Source: JASLDZ01 sp964242625
GTDB taxonomy: Bacteria > Pseudomonadota > Alphaproteobacteria > Caulobacterales > Caulobacteraceae
DNA: 60,403 bases
Reading direction: 5' to 3'
Assembly (NCBI GenBank): GCA_964242625.1
Contig: CAXTAO010000019.1
Coordinates: 1-60,403, forward strand
A model generated the notes under the pieces. The model was not told where the DNA came from. It saw only the letters and a program-made list of their open reading frames with translations, and made no database searches. Below, in pieces: positions 1-8,087 of this stretch (the stretch's first letter is position 1; each line of letters starts with the position of its first letter). The position numbers and the translations under genes are program-made.

Positions 1-365
1 ACGGCGAGGGGCTGGCCATCGAGGTCAAGGGCCGCGACCTGATGCAGGGCGTGCCGCGCGAGGTGCGGGTGACCGAGAAGCAGGCCGCCGACGCCATCGC
101 CGAACCCGTCACCCAGATCGTGGAGGCGGTGAAGGTGGCGCTTGAGGCCACACCTCCCGAGCTCGCCGCCGACATCGCCGACAAGGGCATCATGCTGACG
201 GGCGGCGGCGCCCTCCTGCGCGGGATCGACGCCGAGATCCGCGACGCCACGGGCCTGCCCGTCACCGTCGCCGACGACCCGCTCTCCTGCGTGGCGCTGG
301 GGTGCGGCAAGGTGCTCGAGCATCCGCGCTGGATGAAGGGCGTGCTGGACGCCTCCCTGGCGTAA
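1..365 (+). CDS. mreB: MreB, rod shape-determining actin homologue (C-terminal part, cut by window start)
   Basis: This is the 3' end of mreB; the reading frame is open from base 3 and ends at TAA 363-365, so about 120 residues are visible. The segment IEVKGRDLMQGVP followed by the nucleotide-binding loop LTGGGALLRG is typical of the C-terminal subdomain of bacterial MreB. MreB forms membrane-bound filaments that position the elongation machinery for side-wall peptidoglycan synthesis. It leads the mreC-mreD-mrdA-rodA set that follows in the same direction, the classical elongasome operon. The 60-bp gap to mreC shows no obvious terminator. The identification is secure despite the truncation. 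Confidence 0.96.
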   Translation, partial: GEGLAIEVKGRDLMQGVPREVRVTEKQAADAIAEPVTQIVEAVKVALEATPPELAADIADKGIMLTGGGALLRGIDAEIRDATGLPVTVADDPLSCVALGCGKVLEHPRWMKGVLDASLA

Positions 366-425
366 ACTGATCCTCGGGGCGAACGGGGTCCGGCTCGCGC
401 GAGTCGGCTCCTGCGGAGCGAGCGC

Positions 426-1595
426 GTGGCCTACCGCGAAGGACCCCTGTCGGACATCAAGGTCCCGCTGACCTGGGCGGCGGGCGTCGCGGTCGTGATC
501 GCGGGGCTGATCGCGGTGGGCGTGCTCCTGTCCGACCGGCGCGAGGCGCCCGGCGGTTACGGCCGTGCGCGCAACGAGTTCGACGAGGTGATCCAGCCGG
601 TGGCGACCGTCTTGGCCACGCCCGTGCGCTGGGCCGAGGACGGGCTCGGCGATGTCGGCGGCTACTTCTTCGCCGTGTCGGAGAACCGGCGTCTCAAGGC
701 GCGGGTCGCCGAGCTCGAGCGCTGGCGCGACGCGGCCATCGCGCTGAAGAACGTCAACGCCCGCTACGAGGGGCTGCTGCAGCTCAAGACCGAGCCGCCC
801 ATCCCCTCGGTCGCGGCGCGGGTGGTGTCGGACGCGCGCGGCCCCTTCTCCAACGCGCGCCTGGCCGACGCCGGGACCAACGAGGGCGTGGCCGAGGGCT
901 ATCCCGTGATCAGCGAGCACGGCGTGGTCGGCCGGGTGGTGGGGGCGGCGCCCGAGGCGAGCCGCATACTCCTTCTCACCGACGCCGACAGCCGCACCCC
1001 CGTCGTGATCGACCGCTCGGACGCGCGCGCCATCCTGACCGGCGACGGCGGCCCGGCCCCCCGGCTCGAGTACCTGCGCGGAGGCGGCGCAGCGCGCGAC
1101 GGCGACCTCGTGCTCACCTCGGGCGACGGCGGCGTGTTTCCCCGCGGCCTGCCGGTGGGCGTGGTGACGCGCGACGTGCGCGGGGCCTGGCGCGTGCGCC
1201 TCTACGCCGACCGCCAATCGCTCGACTTCGTGCGCGTGCTGACCTTCCGCGACTTCTCAAAGCTGGCCGACATGGCCGCGCTCTCTCAGCACAGCATGCC
1301 GCCGCTGCAGCCGGCCGAGGCCGGCGCGGTGGCCGCCGCGGCCAACCCGCCGCCCGCGCCGGCGCTCAAGACCGTGGCGCCGACCGCCGCGCCCACGACC
1401 GCACCCGCCACGCACCTCGCCTCACCCGCGGCCAAGGCGTCGGCAGCCGCCGCGACAGCCAAGCCCACCACGCCGAAGCCCAAGGCGAAGCCGAAGCCGA
1501 AGCTCAAATCCGCGCTCACCGCGTCAGGGGCGCCGCGAAAGCCGATCCCCTACGCCCGGCTCGCGCCCCGGCGCGACGCGGACGCGACGCCATGA
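426..1595 (+). CDS. mreC: MreC, rod shape-determining protein
   Basis: MreC is a bitopic membrane protein of the elongasome that links MreB filaments to PBP2 and RodA. The 389-residue product has a short cytoplasmic tail, one membrane segment at about residues 17-36, a coiled-coil stretch (about 80-115) and the periplasmic beta domain (about 125-275) with typical glycine-rich turns such as ISEHGVVGRVV. After about residue 290 comes a low-complexity tail rich in Ala, Pro, Thr and Lys, including PKAKPKPK, longer than in many MreC proteins and probably disordered. The start is GTG at 426, preceded by a GGAG-like ribosome site near 415. The stop overlaps the mreD start (ATGA), implying translational coupling. 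Confidence 0.95.
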   Translation: MAYREGPLSDIKVPLTWAAGVAVVIAGLIAVGVLLSDRREAPGGYGRARNEFDEVIQPVATVLATPVRWAEDGLGDVGGYFFAVSENRRLKARVAELERWRDAAIALKNVNARYEGLLQLKTEPPIPSVAARVVSDARGPFSNARLADAGTNEGVAEGYPVISEHGVVGRVVGAAPEASRILLLTDADSRTPVVIDRSDARAILTGDGGPAPRLEYLRGGGAARDGDLVLTSGDGGVFPRGLPVGVVTRDVRGAWRVRLYADRQSLDFVRVLTFRDFSKLADMAALSQHSMPPLQPAEAGAVAAAANPPPAPALKTVAPTAAPTTAPATHLASPAAKASAAAATAKPTTPKPKAKPKPKLKSALTASGAPRKPIPYARLAPRRDADATP

Positions 1596-2110
1596 GCCGG
1601 CGCGCGCCCGGCCAGGGGCTGCAGCCGCTGAGCTGGCTCGTGCTGCCCACCGTGTTCGCCCTGGCCGCGACCGTGGCCTTCGCCACGCCGCTCAGGGTGG
1701 CGGGGCTGGCGCTGCCCGAGCCCGTCTTCCCCATGGTGCTGGCCTTCGCGTGGGCGGTGATCCGGCCCTCGATCCTCGGTCCCTTCCTCCTCCTCGTCTC
1801 GGGGCTGTTCCTCGACTTCTTCTGGGGAGGCGCGTTGGGGCTGTGGGCGCTGAGCCTCCTCCTCGCCTACGGCTTGGCGCTCCTTGCGCGCTCGCTGATG
1901 GCGGGACAGGGCACGCCCGTGCTCTGGGTGTGGTACGCCGCGGCGGCTTCCCTGGCGTTCGGCGCGGCCTACCTCTTTGTCATGCTGGACACCCACGTCG
2001 CGCCAGACCCGGTGAGCGTGCTCCTGCAGCTGGGCGCGACCGCCGCCCTGTTCCCCCTCGCCGCGCGGCTGATCGCGCGGTTCGAGGACGCCGATATCCG
2101 GTTCCGGTGA
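1592..2110 (+). CDS. mreD: MreD, rod shape-determining membrane protein
   Basis: This 172-residue, very hydrophobic protein has about five to six predicted membrane segments and sits exactly where MreD is expected, between mreC (4-nt overlap) and mrdA (4-nt gap). MreD is a poorly conserved inner-membrane partner of MreC in the elongasome. The sequence alone is weakly diagnostic, as is usual for MreD. The stretch FLDFFWGGALGLWAL, with acidic and aromatic residues inside a membrane helix, resembles the conserved 'DxxxG' region of the family. Synteny carries most of the assignment. Confidence 0.9.
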   Translation: MSRRAPGQGLQPLSWLVLPTVFALAATVAFATPLRVAGLALPEPVFPMVLAFAWAVIRPSILGPFLLLVSGLFLDFFWGGALGLWALSLLLAYGLALLARSLMAGQGTPVLWVWYAAAASLAFGAAYLFVMLDTHVAPDPVSVLLQLGATAALFPLAARLIARFEDADIRFR

Positions 2111-2114
2111 GCCC

Positions 2115-4124
2115 ATGAGCGTCGAACCCCAGATCGTCTATGACGAGGTCAACGAGCGGCAGAGCGTCTTTCACCGGCGCACCTTCCTCCTGGGCGGCAT
2201 GGGGGCGGTGGGCGTGGCGGCGCTGACGGCGCGGCTGGCGCAGCTGCAGATCGTGGAAAGCCAGCGTTACTCGACGCTCTCGGCGTCCAACCAGTTCAAC
2301 TTCCGCCTGCGCACGCCGCCCCGCGGCCGCATCACCGACCGCAACGGCATCGCCATCGCCGCCTCACGCCCCGACTTCCGCCTCTTGATGCGGCGCGACG
2401 AGGTGAAGGACATCCCCGCCGCCCTCGCCAACCTCGCCCAGCTGATCCCGATCAGCCCGGCCAAGCAGGCCCTCCTCGCGCGCCAGATCCAGGAGAGCCC
2501 CCGTGGCGCGCCGGTTGAAGTGGCGGGCGACCTCACCTGGGACGAGTTCAGCCGGGTGTCCGTGCGCGCGCCTGAGCTGCCGGGGGTGATCCCGGACGTC
2601 GGCGAGGCGCGCGTCTACCCCATGGGCGGGGCCTTCGCCCACGTGATCGGCTACGTCTCGAAGGTCACCGAGCAGGATATCGACGCCGCCGACGATCCCA
2701 CCGACCGCCTGCTGCTCGACCCCGGCTTCCGCATCGGCAAACAGGGGGTGGAGAAGTCGCTCGACCTGCAGCTGCGCGGCAAGCCCGGCTTCCAGAAGGT
2801 GGAGGTCGACTCGATTGGGCGGGTGATCCGCTACGATCCCGCCGGCGACATCCCCGCCACGCCGGGCGCGGAGGTCCAGCTGACGCTCGACGCCGATATC
2901 CAGCAGCGCGCGCTGGAGCTCTTCGGCGTGGAGAGCGGGGCGGCGGTGATGATGGACGTGCGCACGGGGGACGTCCTGTGCATGGCCTCGGCGCCCTCGT
3001 TCGATCCCAACGCCTTCGTGGCCGGCGCGCCTGCGCCCTACTACCGCCAGCTGGCGACGTACGATCACAAACCCTTGCTGGACAAGGCGCTCTCGTCGAC
3101 CTTCCCGCCCGGCTCTACCTTCAAGACGCTGGTCACCATGGCGTGCCTGGAGAACGGCTACGATCCCAAAACCGTGCACGTTTGCGGCAAGTCGTTCACC
3201 TACGGCGGCCACACCTGGCACTGCGACAAGGTGCACGGCGCGCTCAACCTCGGACAGGCGCTCGCCGCCTCGTGCGACGTCTACTTCTACCAGGCGATCC
3301 TGACGGTCGGGCCCGGCAAGATGGCCGACCTCGCCAAGCGCTTCGGCCTCATGCAGGTGTTCGACGTGGGCATCCCCGGCCAGCACCGCGGCCTTGTCGG
3401 CGACGAGGAGTGGAAGCGCCGCAAGGTGAAGGGCGACCCCCGGTGGCACCCGGGCGACACCGTCTCCATGGGGATCGGCCAGGGCTATGTGAACGTGAAC
3501 CCGCTGCAGCTCTGCGTGCAGTGCGCGCGCATCGCCAACGGCCAAAAGGCGGTGACGCCCCGGATCGTGCGCTCCATCGGCGGGCGCGAGCAGCCGGCGC
3601 CTGTCTTCTCCGACCTGGCCGTCGACCCCGCGCACACAGCCTTCACGCGCGATGCCATGAAGGCTGTGATCTACTCGCCGATCGGCACGGTGGGCTCGGT
3701 CAACGGCGGCGACCTGGGGCTCGGCCCCGCCATGACCTGGGCGGGCAAGTCGGGCACCGCCCAGAGCCACGCCTACGCCGGCGGCATCGGCCAGCACGGG
3801 GCGGTGGGCAACTGGTCCACGCGCGACCACGCCTGGTTCATCGCCTACGCCCCGGCGGACGAGCCGCGCTACGCCGTGAGCGTGCTCGTCGAGCATGGCG
3901 GCTTCGGCGCGAGCTCGTCGGCCCCCCGCGCGAAGGAACTCCTCAAGCTCGCCCTGATGAAGGACCCGGAGCTGCGGTCGAAGATCGAGGTGGCCCTGCC
4001 GTCGGAGGCGACGGTGGCCACGCCGCCGCCCTCCGGCGTGGGTCCGGCGACCGATCCCTCCATGACGCTCCCCGTCACGCCCGACCAGGGCGCCATCGCC
4101 GCCGCCTCGCAGGCCCCCACATGA
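2115..4124 (+). CDS. mrdA: Penicillin-binding protein 2, elongation-specific transpeptidase
   Basis: This is PBP2, the class B transpeptidase that cross-links new peptidoglycan during side-wall elongation. The 669-residue protein has a cytoplasmic N-terminus, a membrane anchor at about residues 26-45, a pedestal domain and a C-terminal transpeptidase domain. All three active-site motifs are intact: STFK (Ser334-Lys337), SCD (386-388) and KSGT (545-548). After about residue 620 there is a Pro/Ala/Thr-rich tail of roughly 40 residues. It is encoded between mreD and rodA, and its stop overlaps the rodA start by 4 nt. RodA is its polymerase partner, so coupled translation makes functional sense. 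Confidence 0.97.
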   Translation: MSVEPQIVYDEVNERQSVFHRRTFLLGGMGAVGVAALTARLAQLQIVESQRYSTLSASNQFNFRLRTPPRGRITDRNGIAIAASRPDFRLLMRRDEVKDIPAALANLAQLIPISPAKQALLARQIQESPRGAPVEVAGDLTWDEFSRVSVRAPELPGVIPDVGEARVYPMGGAFAHVIGYVSKVTEQDIDAADDPTDRLLLDPGFRIGKQGVEKSLDLQLRGKPGFQKVEVDSIGRVIRYDPAGDIPATPGAEVQLTLDADIQQRALELFGVESGAAVMMDVRTGDVLCMASAPSFDPNAFVAGAPAPYYRQLATYDHKPLLDKALSSTFPPGSTFKTLVTMACLENGYDPKTVHVCGKSFTYGGHTWHCDKVHGALNLGQALAASCDVYFYQAILTVGPGKMADLAKRFGLMQVFDVGIPGQHRGLVGDEEWKRRKVKGDPRWHPGDTVSMGIGQGYVNVNPLQLCVQCARIANGQKAVTPRIVRSIGGREQPAPVFSDLAVDPAHTAFTRDAMKAVIYSPIGTVGSVNGGDLGLGPAMTWAGKSGTAQSHAYAGGIGQHGAVGNWSTRDHAWFIAYAPADEPRYAVSVLVEHGGFGASSSAPRAKELLKLALMKDPELRSKIEVALPSEATVATPPPSGVGPATDPSMTLPVTPDQGAIAAASQAPT

Positions 4125-5275
4125 GCGCGACCGCCCTCACCCGGCCCGGCGAACGGGCGCGCGTGTCGTCCATGCTGCCGGAGATCGACTGGAACCTCGT
4201 GCTCCTGGTCTCCGCGGTGGCGGCCATCGGCGTGGCCATGCTGTATTCGGCGGCGGGCGGCGCGTGGAAGCCGTGGGCCTTCTCCACCGCCGCGCGTTAC
4301 GGCGTGTGCGTGGCCGTGATGCTGGCGCTCTCGCTCGTCGGCCTGCGCACCTGGTTCGCCCTGGCCTACCCGATCTACGGGATCGCCTTCCTGCTCCTGA
4401 TCGCGGTCATGGCGGTAGGCCACTCGGCGCTCGGCGCGCAGCGCTGGCTGCACGTGGGCCCCGTGGGCGTTCAGCCGTCGGAGGTGATGAAGATCGGCGT
4501 CGTCCTGGCGCTGGCGCGCTTCTACCAGGGGCTTTCGGCGCGCGACGCGACATGGAGCTGGAAGCTCATCATCCCAGCCGGCCTGATCCTCGCGCCGGCC
4601 GCGCTGGTGGCCAAGCAACCCGACCTCGGCACCGCGCTCCTGATCGCCTTCACGGGCGTGGCGATGATGTTCGTCGGCGGGCTGACCTGGAAGGTGCTGG
4701 CCGCGGGCGTGGTGGGCGCCGCCGTCGCCGTGCCGCCCGTGGTGATGTTCGGCCTGCACGGATATCAGCGCGACCGGGTGCTGACCTTCCTGAACCCGGG
4801 CGCCGACCCCGGGGGCACGGGCTATCACATCATCCAGGCGGAGACGGCGCTGGGCTCGGGCGGCATCCTCGGCAAGGGCTTCGGCCTGGGTTCGCAAAGC
4901 CACCTGAACTTCCTGCCCGAAAAACACACCGACTTCATCTTCGCCACCTTCGCCGAGGAGTTCGGCTTCGTGGGCTGCTGCGTGCTGCTCCTGCTCTACG
5001 CGGCCATCATCGCCATCTGCCTGCGCATCGCCTCCATCAGCCACAGCCATTTCGGCCGCATGTCGGCGGCGGGCGTCACGGCGACTTTCGCGCTCTACAT
5101 CCTGATCAACGGGGCCATGGTGATGGGCATGGCGCCGGTGGTGGGCGTGCCCATGCCGCTGATGAGCTACGGCGGCACCGTCATGATCACGGTGATGATC
5201 GGCTTCGGCCTCGTGCAGTCGGTGCGCGTCCACCGCTACCAGGAGGTGACGAGCGGCAAGGGCTCGCTGATCTGA
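4121..5275 (+). CDS. rodA: RodA, SEDS-family peptidoglycan glycosyltransferase
   Basis: RodA is the SEDS polymerase that extends glycan strands from lipid II together with PBP2. The product is 384 residues with about ten membrane segments. Family landmarks are visible: a QRWLHVGPVGVQPSE stretch, the KQPDLGTA stretch, a long periplasmic loop containing GSGGILGKGFGLGSQS, and the EKHTDFIF/AEEFG motif. The C-terminal PLMSYGGT motif is also typical. The start is the ATG overlapping the PBP2 stop; a long upstream open frame in the same phase is a shadow of mrdA. It is the last gene of the elongation operon. The next gene lies on the opposite strand, 12 bp away. Confidence 0.97.
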   Translation: MSATALTRPGERARVSSMLPEIDWNLVLLVSAVAAIGVAMLYSAAGGAWKPWAFSTAARYGVCVAVMLALSLVGLRTWFALAYPIYGIAFLLLIAVMAVGHSALGAQRWLHVGPVGVQPSEVMKIGVVLALARFYQGLSARDATWSWKLIIPAGLILAPAALVAKQPDLGTALLIAFTGVAMMFVGGLTWKVLAAGVVGAAVAVPPVVMFGLHGYQRDRVLTFLNPGADPGGTGYHIIQAETALGSGGILGKGFGLGSQSHLNFLPEKHTDFIFATFAEEFGFVGCCVLLLLYAAIIAICLRIASISHSHFGRMSAAGVTATFALYILINGAMVMGMAPVVGVPMPLMSYGGTVMITVMIGFGLVQSVRVHRYQEVTSGKGSLI

Positions 5276-5287
5276 TCGCAGGGCCGC

Positions 5288-5455
5288 TCAGGAGCGCCGC
5301 AGCACGACGCCCATCGCCAGGAGCACGCCGCCGCCCGCCGCGACGAGGTCGCCGATCAGCTCCAGCGGGAAGTCGAGCCGCGCGTCGATCACGAGCCCCG
5401 CCGCGATCAGGGCGAGGCCCGCAAGCACGCAGAGCAGGGCGCGGCGTTCTGACAT
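5288..5455 (-). CDS. Small two-helix membrane protein, hypothetical
   Basis: This is a 55-residue open frame with two hydrophobic segments (about residues 6-22 and 34-52) separated by a short loop containing DARLDFPLE. It begins with MSERRA and ends in a basic RRS tail, consistent with a small inner-membrane hairpin with both ends in the cytoplasm. It converges with rodA, leaving 12 bp between the stops. I do not recognise a family. Hydrophobic-charged patterning and a clean ATG start argue for a real gene, but a frame of this length could arise by chance at this GC content. Confidence 0.5.
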   Translation of the reverse strand: MSERRALLCVLAGLALIAAGLVIDARLDFPLELIGDLVAAGGGVLLAMGVVLRRS

Positions 5456-5506
5456 GAGGCGTCGACTCCGGATCGTGACGCCCCACTGCTCCGCTTTCGG
5501 GACCAC

Positions 5507-6562
5507 ATGATGGCCGGTGGACCCCCGCGCGCGCCGCCCCATATGCGGCCCATGACCGGCGTCGCCCTCTCCGTCCTCGACCTCGCCCCCGTGCCGGAGG
5601 GCTCCGACGCCGGGCAGGCGCTGCGCAACTCCGCCGATCTCGCGCGCCACGCCGAGGGGCTGGGCTACCGCCGCTACTGGATGGCCGAGCACCACGGCAT
5701 GGCGGGGGTGGCCAGCGCGGCGACGGCGGTGGCGCTGGCGCACGTGGCGGCCCAGACCTCCACCATCCGCATCGGCGCGGGCGGGATCATGCTGCCCAAC
5801 CACGCGCCGCTCGTGATCGCCGAGCAGTTCGGCACGCTGGCCGCCCTGCATCCTGGCCGCATCGACCTGGGCCTCGGCCGCGCGCCAGGCACCGACATGG
5901 CCACCGCCCGAGCGCTGCGCCGCACGCTGGCGGGCGATGTCGACAGCTTCCCGCAGGACGTGCTGGAGCTGATGGGCTACTTCCGGCCGCCGCCCGGCGA
6001 CCGTCCGCGGGTGCGCGCCATCCCGGGCGAGGACCTCGACGTGCCCGTGTGGATCCTGGGCTCCTCCACCTACGGCGCCCAACTCGCGGCCGCGCTGGGG
6101 CTGCCCTACGCCTTCGCTTCGCACTTCGCGCCGGCCGAGATGGGTCGCGCCGTCCAGCTCTACCGCGAGCGGTTTCAGCCCTCCGACCAGCTTCGCCGAC
6201 CCCACGTCATGCTGGGCCTCAACGTCTTCGCCGCCGACTCCGACGGCGAGGCCCAGTCGCTGTTCACCTCCCTGCAGCAGGCCTTCGTAAACCTGCGGAG
6301 CGGCCGGCCGGGCAAGCTCCCCGCGCCCGACCCGACCTATCCCGACCGGCTCGACCCCGGCGCGCGCGCGCTCCTCGCCTCGGCGCTGGCCTGCTCGGTG
6401 GTGGGCGGACCGGAGACGGTGCGCCGCGGGATCGCCGAGTTCGCCGCGCGCACGGGGGCCGACGAGATCATGGTCACCGCCCAGATCCACGCTCCCGCGG
6501 CGCGTCTGCGCTCGTTCGAGATCGCCGCCCAAGCGATGACGGGGCTGGCCCGCGCCGCCTGA
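5507..6562 (+). CDS. LLM-class flavin-dependent oxidoreductase (luciferase-like monooxygenase, MsnO8-like)
   Basis: This is a TIM-barrel flavin-dependent monooxygenase of the bacterial luciferase superfamily that would use FMNH2 and oxygen on an unknown substrate. Diagnostic segments are LSVLDLAPVPEG at the N-terminus, the YWMAEHHGM motif, and the IRIGAGGIMLPNH plus RIDLGLGRAPGTD region typical of the group with luxAB-like annotation. The longest frame from 5507 gives 351 residues. Homology only starts around base 5560, so the ATG codons at 5543 or 5552 are equally good starts and none has a strong ribosome site. It stands alone between oppositely oriented and unrelated neighbours, so the substrate cannot be inferred. 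Confidence 0.88.
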   Translation: MMAGGPPRAPPHMRPMTGVALSVLDLAPVPEGSDAGQALRNSADLARHAEGLGYRRYWMAEHHGMAGVASAATAVALAHVAAQTSTIRIGAGGIMLPNHAPLVIAEQFGTLAALHPGRIDLGLGRAPGTDMATARALRRTLAGDVDSFPQDVLELMGYFRPPPGDRPRVRAIPGEDLDVPVWILGSSTYGAQLAAALGLPYAFASHFAPAEMGRAVQLYRERFQPSDQLRRPHVMLGLNVFAADSDGEAQSLFTSLQQAFVNLRSGRPGKLPAPDPTYPDRLDPGARALLASALACSVVGGPETVRRGIAEFAARTGADEIMVTAQIHAPAARLRSFEIAAQAMTGLARAA

Positions 6563-6590
6563 GGTTTCCGCTCAGCCTCGGTTCATGCGG

Positions 6591-6616
6591 GGAACGCCAA
6601 GGTCGGGTCCAGCGCT
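6591..6616 (+). promoter_or_regulatory. Weak candidate EcfG-like promoter for the His/Tyr-rich secreted peptide
   Basis: GGAAC at 6591-6595 is followed 17 nt later by CGCT at 6613-6616, one mismatch from the alphaproteobacterial general-stress sigma consensus GGAAC-N16/17-CGTT. It lies about 30 bp upstream of the ATG at 6646. The mismatch in the -10 makes this tentative. Confidence 0.25.
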
Positions 6617-6645
6617 CGATCGCTGAACGGAAGGAGACCCGCCCT

Positions 6646-6888
6646 ATGCGCCGCATCGCCACCGCCGCCCTCGCCGCCGTCGCCCTGGCCGGAGGCGTCG
6701 CCGCCGCGACCACGCCGGCGGACGCCCAACCTTATGGCTACGGCCACCACTGGCGCCATCACGGCTACGGCTACGGCCCGCGCTTCGGCCCGCGCCCTTA
6801 CGGCTACTACGGGCCGCACCACGGGTATGGCTGGCGCCGCCACGCCTACTGGCGTCACCGCCACTTCTGCCGCTACCACTACTGCTGA
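6646..6888 (+). CDS. Small secreted His/Tyr/Gly/Arg-rich protein
   Basis: This 80-residue protein has a clear Sec signal peptide (MRRIATAALAAVALAGG..., cleavage probably after the PADA segment near residue 27). The mature part is built from short repeats such as GYGHH, RHHGYGYG and YGYYG, ending FCRYHYC with two cysteines. An AAGGAG ribosome site at 6631-6636 supports the ATG at 6646. The mature region contains about a dozen histidines and many tyrosines and arginines. Small exported Gly/Tyr/His-rich proteins of this kind are common in alphaproteobacteria and largely uncharacterised. Metal binding or an envelope-stress role is possible but unproven. Confidence 0.75.
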   Translation: MRRIATAALAAVALAGGVAAATTPADAQPYGYGHHWRHHGYGYGPRFGPRPYGYYGPHHGYGWRRHAYWRHRHFCRYHYC

Positions 6889-6947
6889 GGCGCGCGCGCC
6901 CCTCGCGCGTGGGTGAGGACGGGCGCGTGCGCGCCGGGAGACCGCCC

Positions 6948-7721
6948 ATGCGCCCGAGCGCTTCGCCCGTCTTCGCCCTCGCGCTCGCGCTCGCCGCGTG
7001 CGCGGGGCGCGGCGCGGACCGCCCTGCCGCGCCGGAGCGCGCGCCTTCGCTGGTGCGCCCCGGCGCGCCGGCGGCGGTGGATACGCCGCGGCTCGACAAC
7101 TACGGCCGCATCCTCGTGCCTATCGGCTCCACGGTGGTGGTCGAGGGCGACCAGCTCGCCTACGCCCCCGCACCCGCCGGCGCGAAGCCCACGGCTTCGG
7201 CGATCAACGGGGTGGAGGAGGCGCGTCTGCCGAACGCCTGGCCCCTGAGACTCGCGCGCAGGCTGGCGCGCCGGTTGAGCGTGGTGCAGGCGGTCTACCC
7301 CAACGACCTCGCCTCCGACGCGGTGAGCCGCTGGTCCACCGTGCCGCCCGCCGCGGTGACCTTCGTCATGTACGGCTTCAACGAGGCCGCGCGCGATGAC
7401 GATCCCACGCCGGTGGAAGACTACGCCCGCGCCGTGCAGGCCCTCGCAGACCGTGCGCGTCGCGATGGGGGCTGGGTGGTGCTGGTGATTCCGCCGCCCT
7501 TCCTCGACCGCGGGCTGAACGCGCGGCTGGCTCCCTATCGCATGGCGATCCGGGCCATGGCCGACCGGCCGCGGACCGCCGTCTTCGAGCCCGCGCCGGT
7601 GCTGGCGGCGACCCCCGGCGCGTGGTCCGGCAAGCGCGCCTTGTCCGACAAGGGGCAGGCGGCGCTGGGGGATGCGCTGGCCGGCCTCCTCCTGGTCGCG
7701 CCACGGGCCGGGCCGGGCTGA
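6948..7721 (+). CDS. Predicted lipoprotein with degenerate SGNH/GDSL-hydrolase-like domain
   Basis: The 257-residue product starts with a lipoprotein signal (MRPSASPVFALALALAAC) whose lipobox LAAC predicts lipidation at Cys18. The body resembles an SGNH hydrolase. VPIGSTVVVEGDQ could be the block I region, VMYGFNEA resembles block III (GxND), and ALSDKGQAALGDAL is the usual C-terminal block V region. The canonical GDS serine and catalytic His are not obvious, so activity is doubtful. I chose the ATG at 6948 because a GGGAG ribosome site lies at 6936-6940 and it places the signal peptide at the N-terminus; a longer frame from 6909 would bury it. Fold assignment is by eye and moderate. Confidence 0.6.
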   Translation: MRPSASPVFALALALAACAGRGADRPAAPERAPSLVRPGAPAAVDTPRLDNYGRILVPIGSTVVVEGDQLAYAPAPAGAKPTASAINGVEEARLPNAWPLRLARRLARRLSVVQAVYPNDLASDAVSRWSTVPPAAVTFVMYGFNEAARDDDPTPVEDYARAVQALADRARRDGGWVVLVIPPPFLDRGLNARLAPYRMAIRAMADRPRTAVFEPAPVLAATPGAWSGKRALSDKGQAALGDALAGLLLVAPRAGPG

Positions 7722-7843
7722 CCGCGCCCGACACGCGCCTGTCGACCCCGAAACAGAGTGGACGCGCGGCGACACGGGGCGGACCTACGCCGGTCACGCC
7801 CCGGTGCGAGAAGGCTGGCGTCTCGATAAGTGGAGGACCGGCG

Positions 7844-8023
7844 GTGACGGCGCTCTTTCTAATCTACGAACCCGGCGGCGACCTCGCGGGGCTGGAACGC
7901 GGCCAGGCCGACAGCGAGGCGCAGGCGAGGGCGCAGGCCGAGCGCCTGCTCGATCCCGCGGGCGAGGTGAGCGCGGTGGAGATCTGGTCGGGCGGACGGC
8001 TCCTGGGCGCGGTGGGTCGGTGA
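7844..8023 (+). CDS. Small hypothetical protein (59 aa)
   Basis: A GTG-started frame of 59 residues preceded by a good GGAGG at 7832-7836. The product begins with a beta-strand-like TALFLIYEP, has an acidic, alanine- and glutamine-rich helical middle, and ends with AVEIWSGGRLLGAVGR. It looks like a small soluble alpha/beta protein. No family is recognised and there is no operon partner: the next gene, a LacI regulator, starts 64 bp downstream with its own ribosome site. Confidence 0.5.
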   Translation: MTALFLIYEPGGDLAGLERGQADSEAQARAQAERLLDPAGEVSAVEIWSGGRLLGAVGR

Positions 8024-8087
8024 CGCGCGGGGGCGCATTGCTCCGAAGGCGGCGGCTCAGCTAGGCTGCCCGCCAGACGGAGGAGCC

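Noticed and set aside
2364..3896. Very long minus-strand open frame opposite mrdA
   Set aside because: It is antisense to a clearly recognisable PBP2 gene, is rich in His, Arg and Ala as expected from reverse-complement codon bias at high GC, and resembles no protein.
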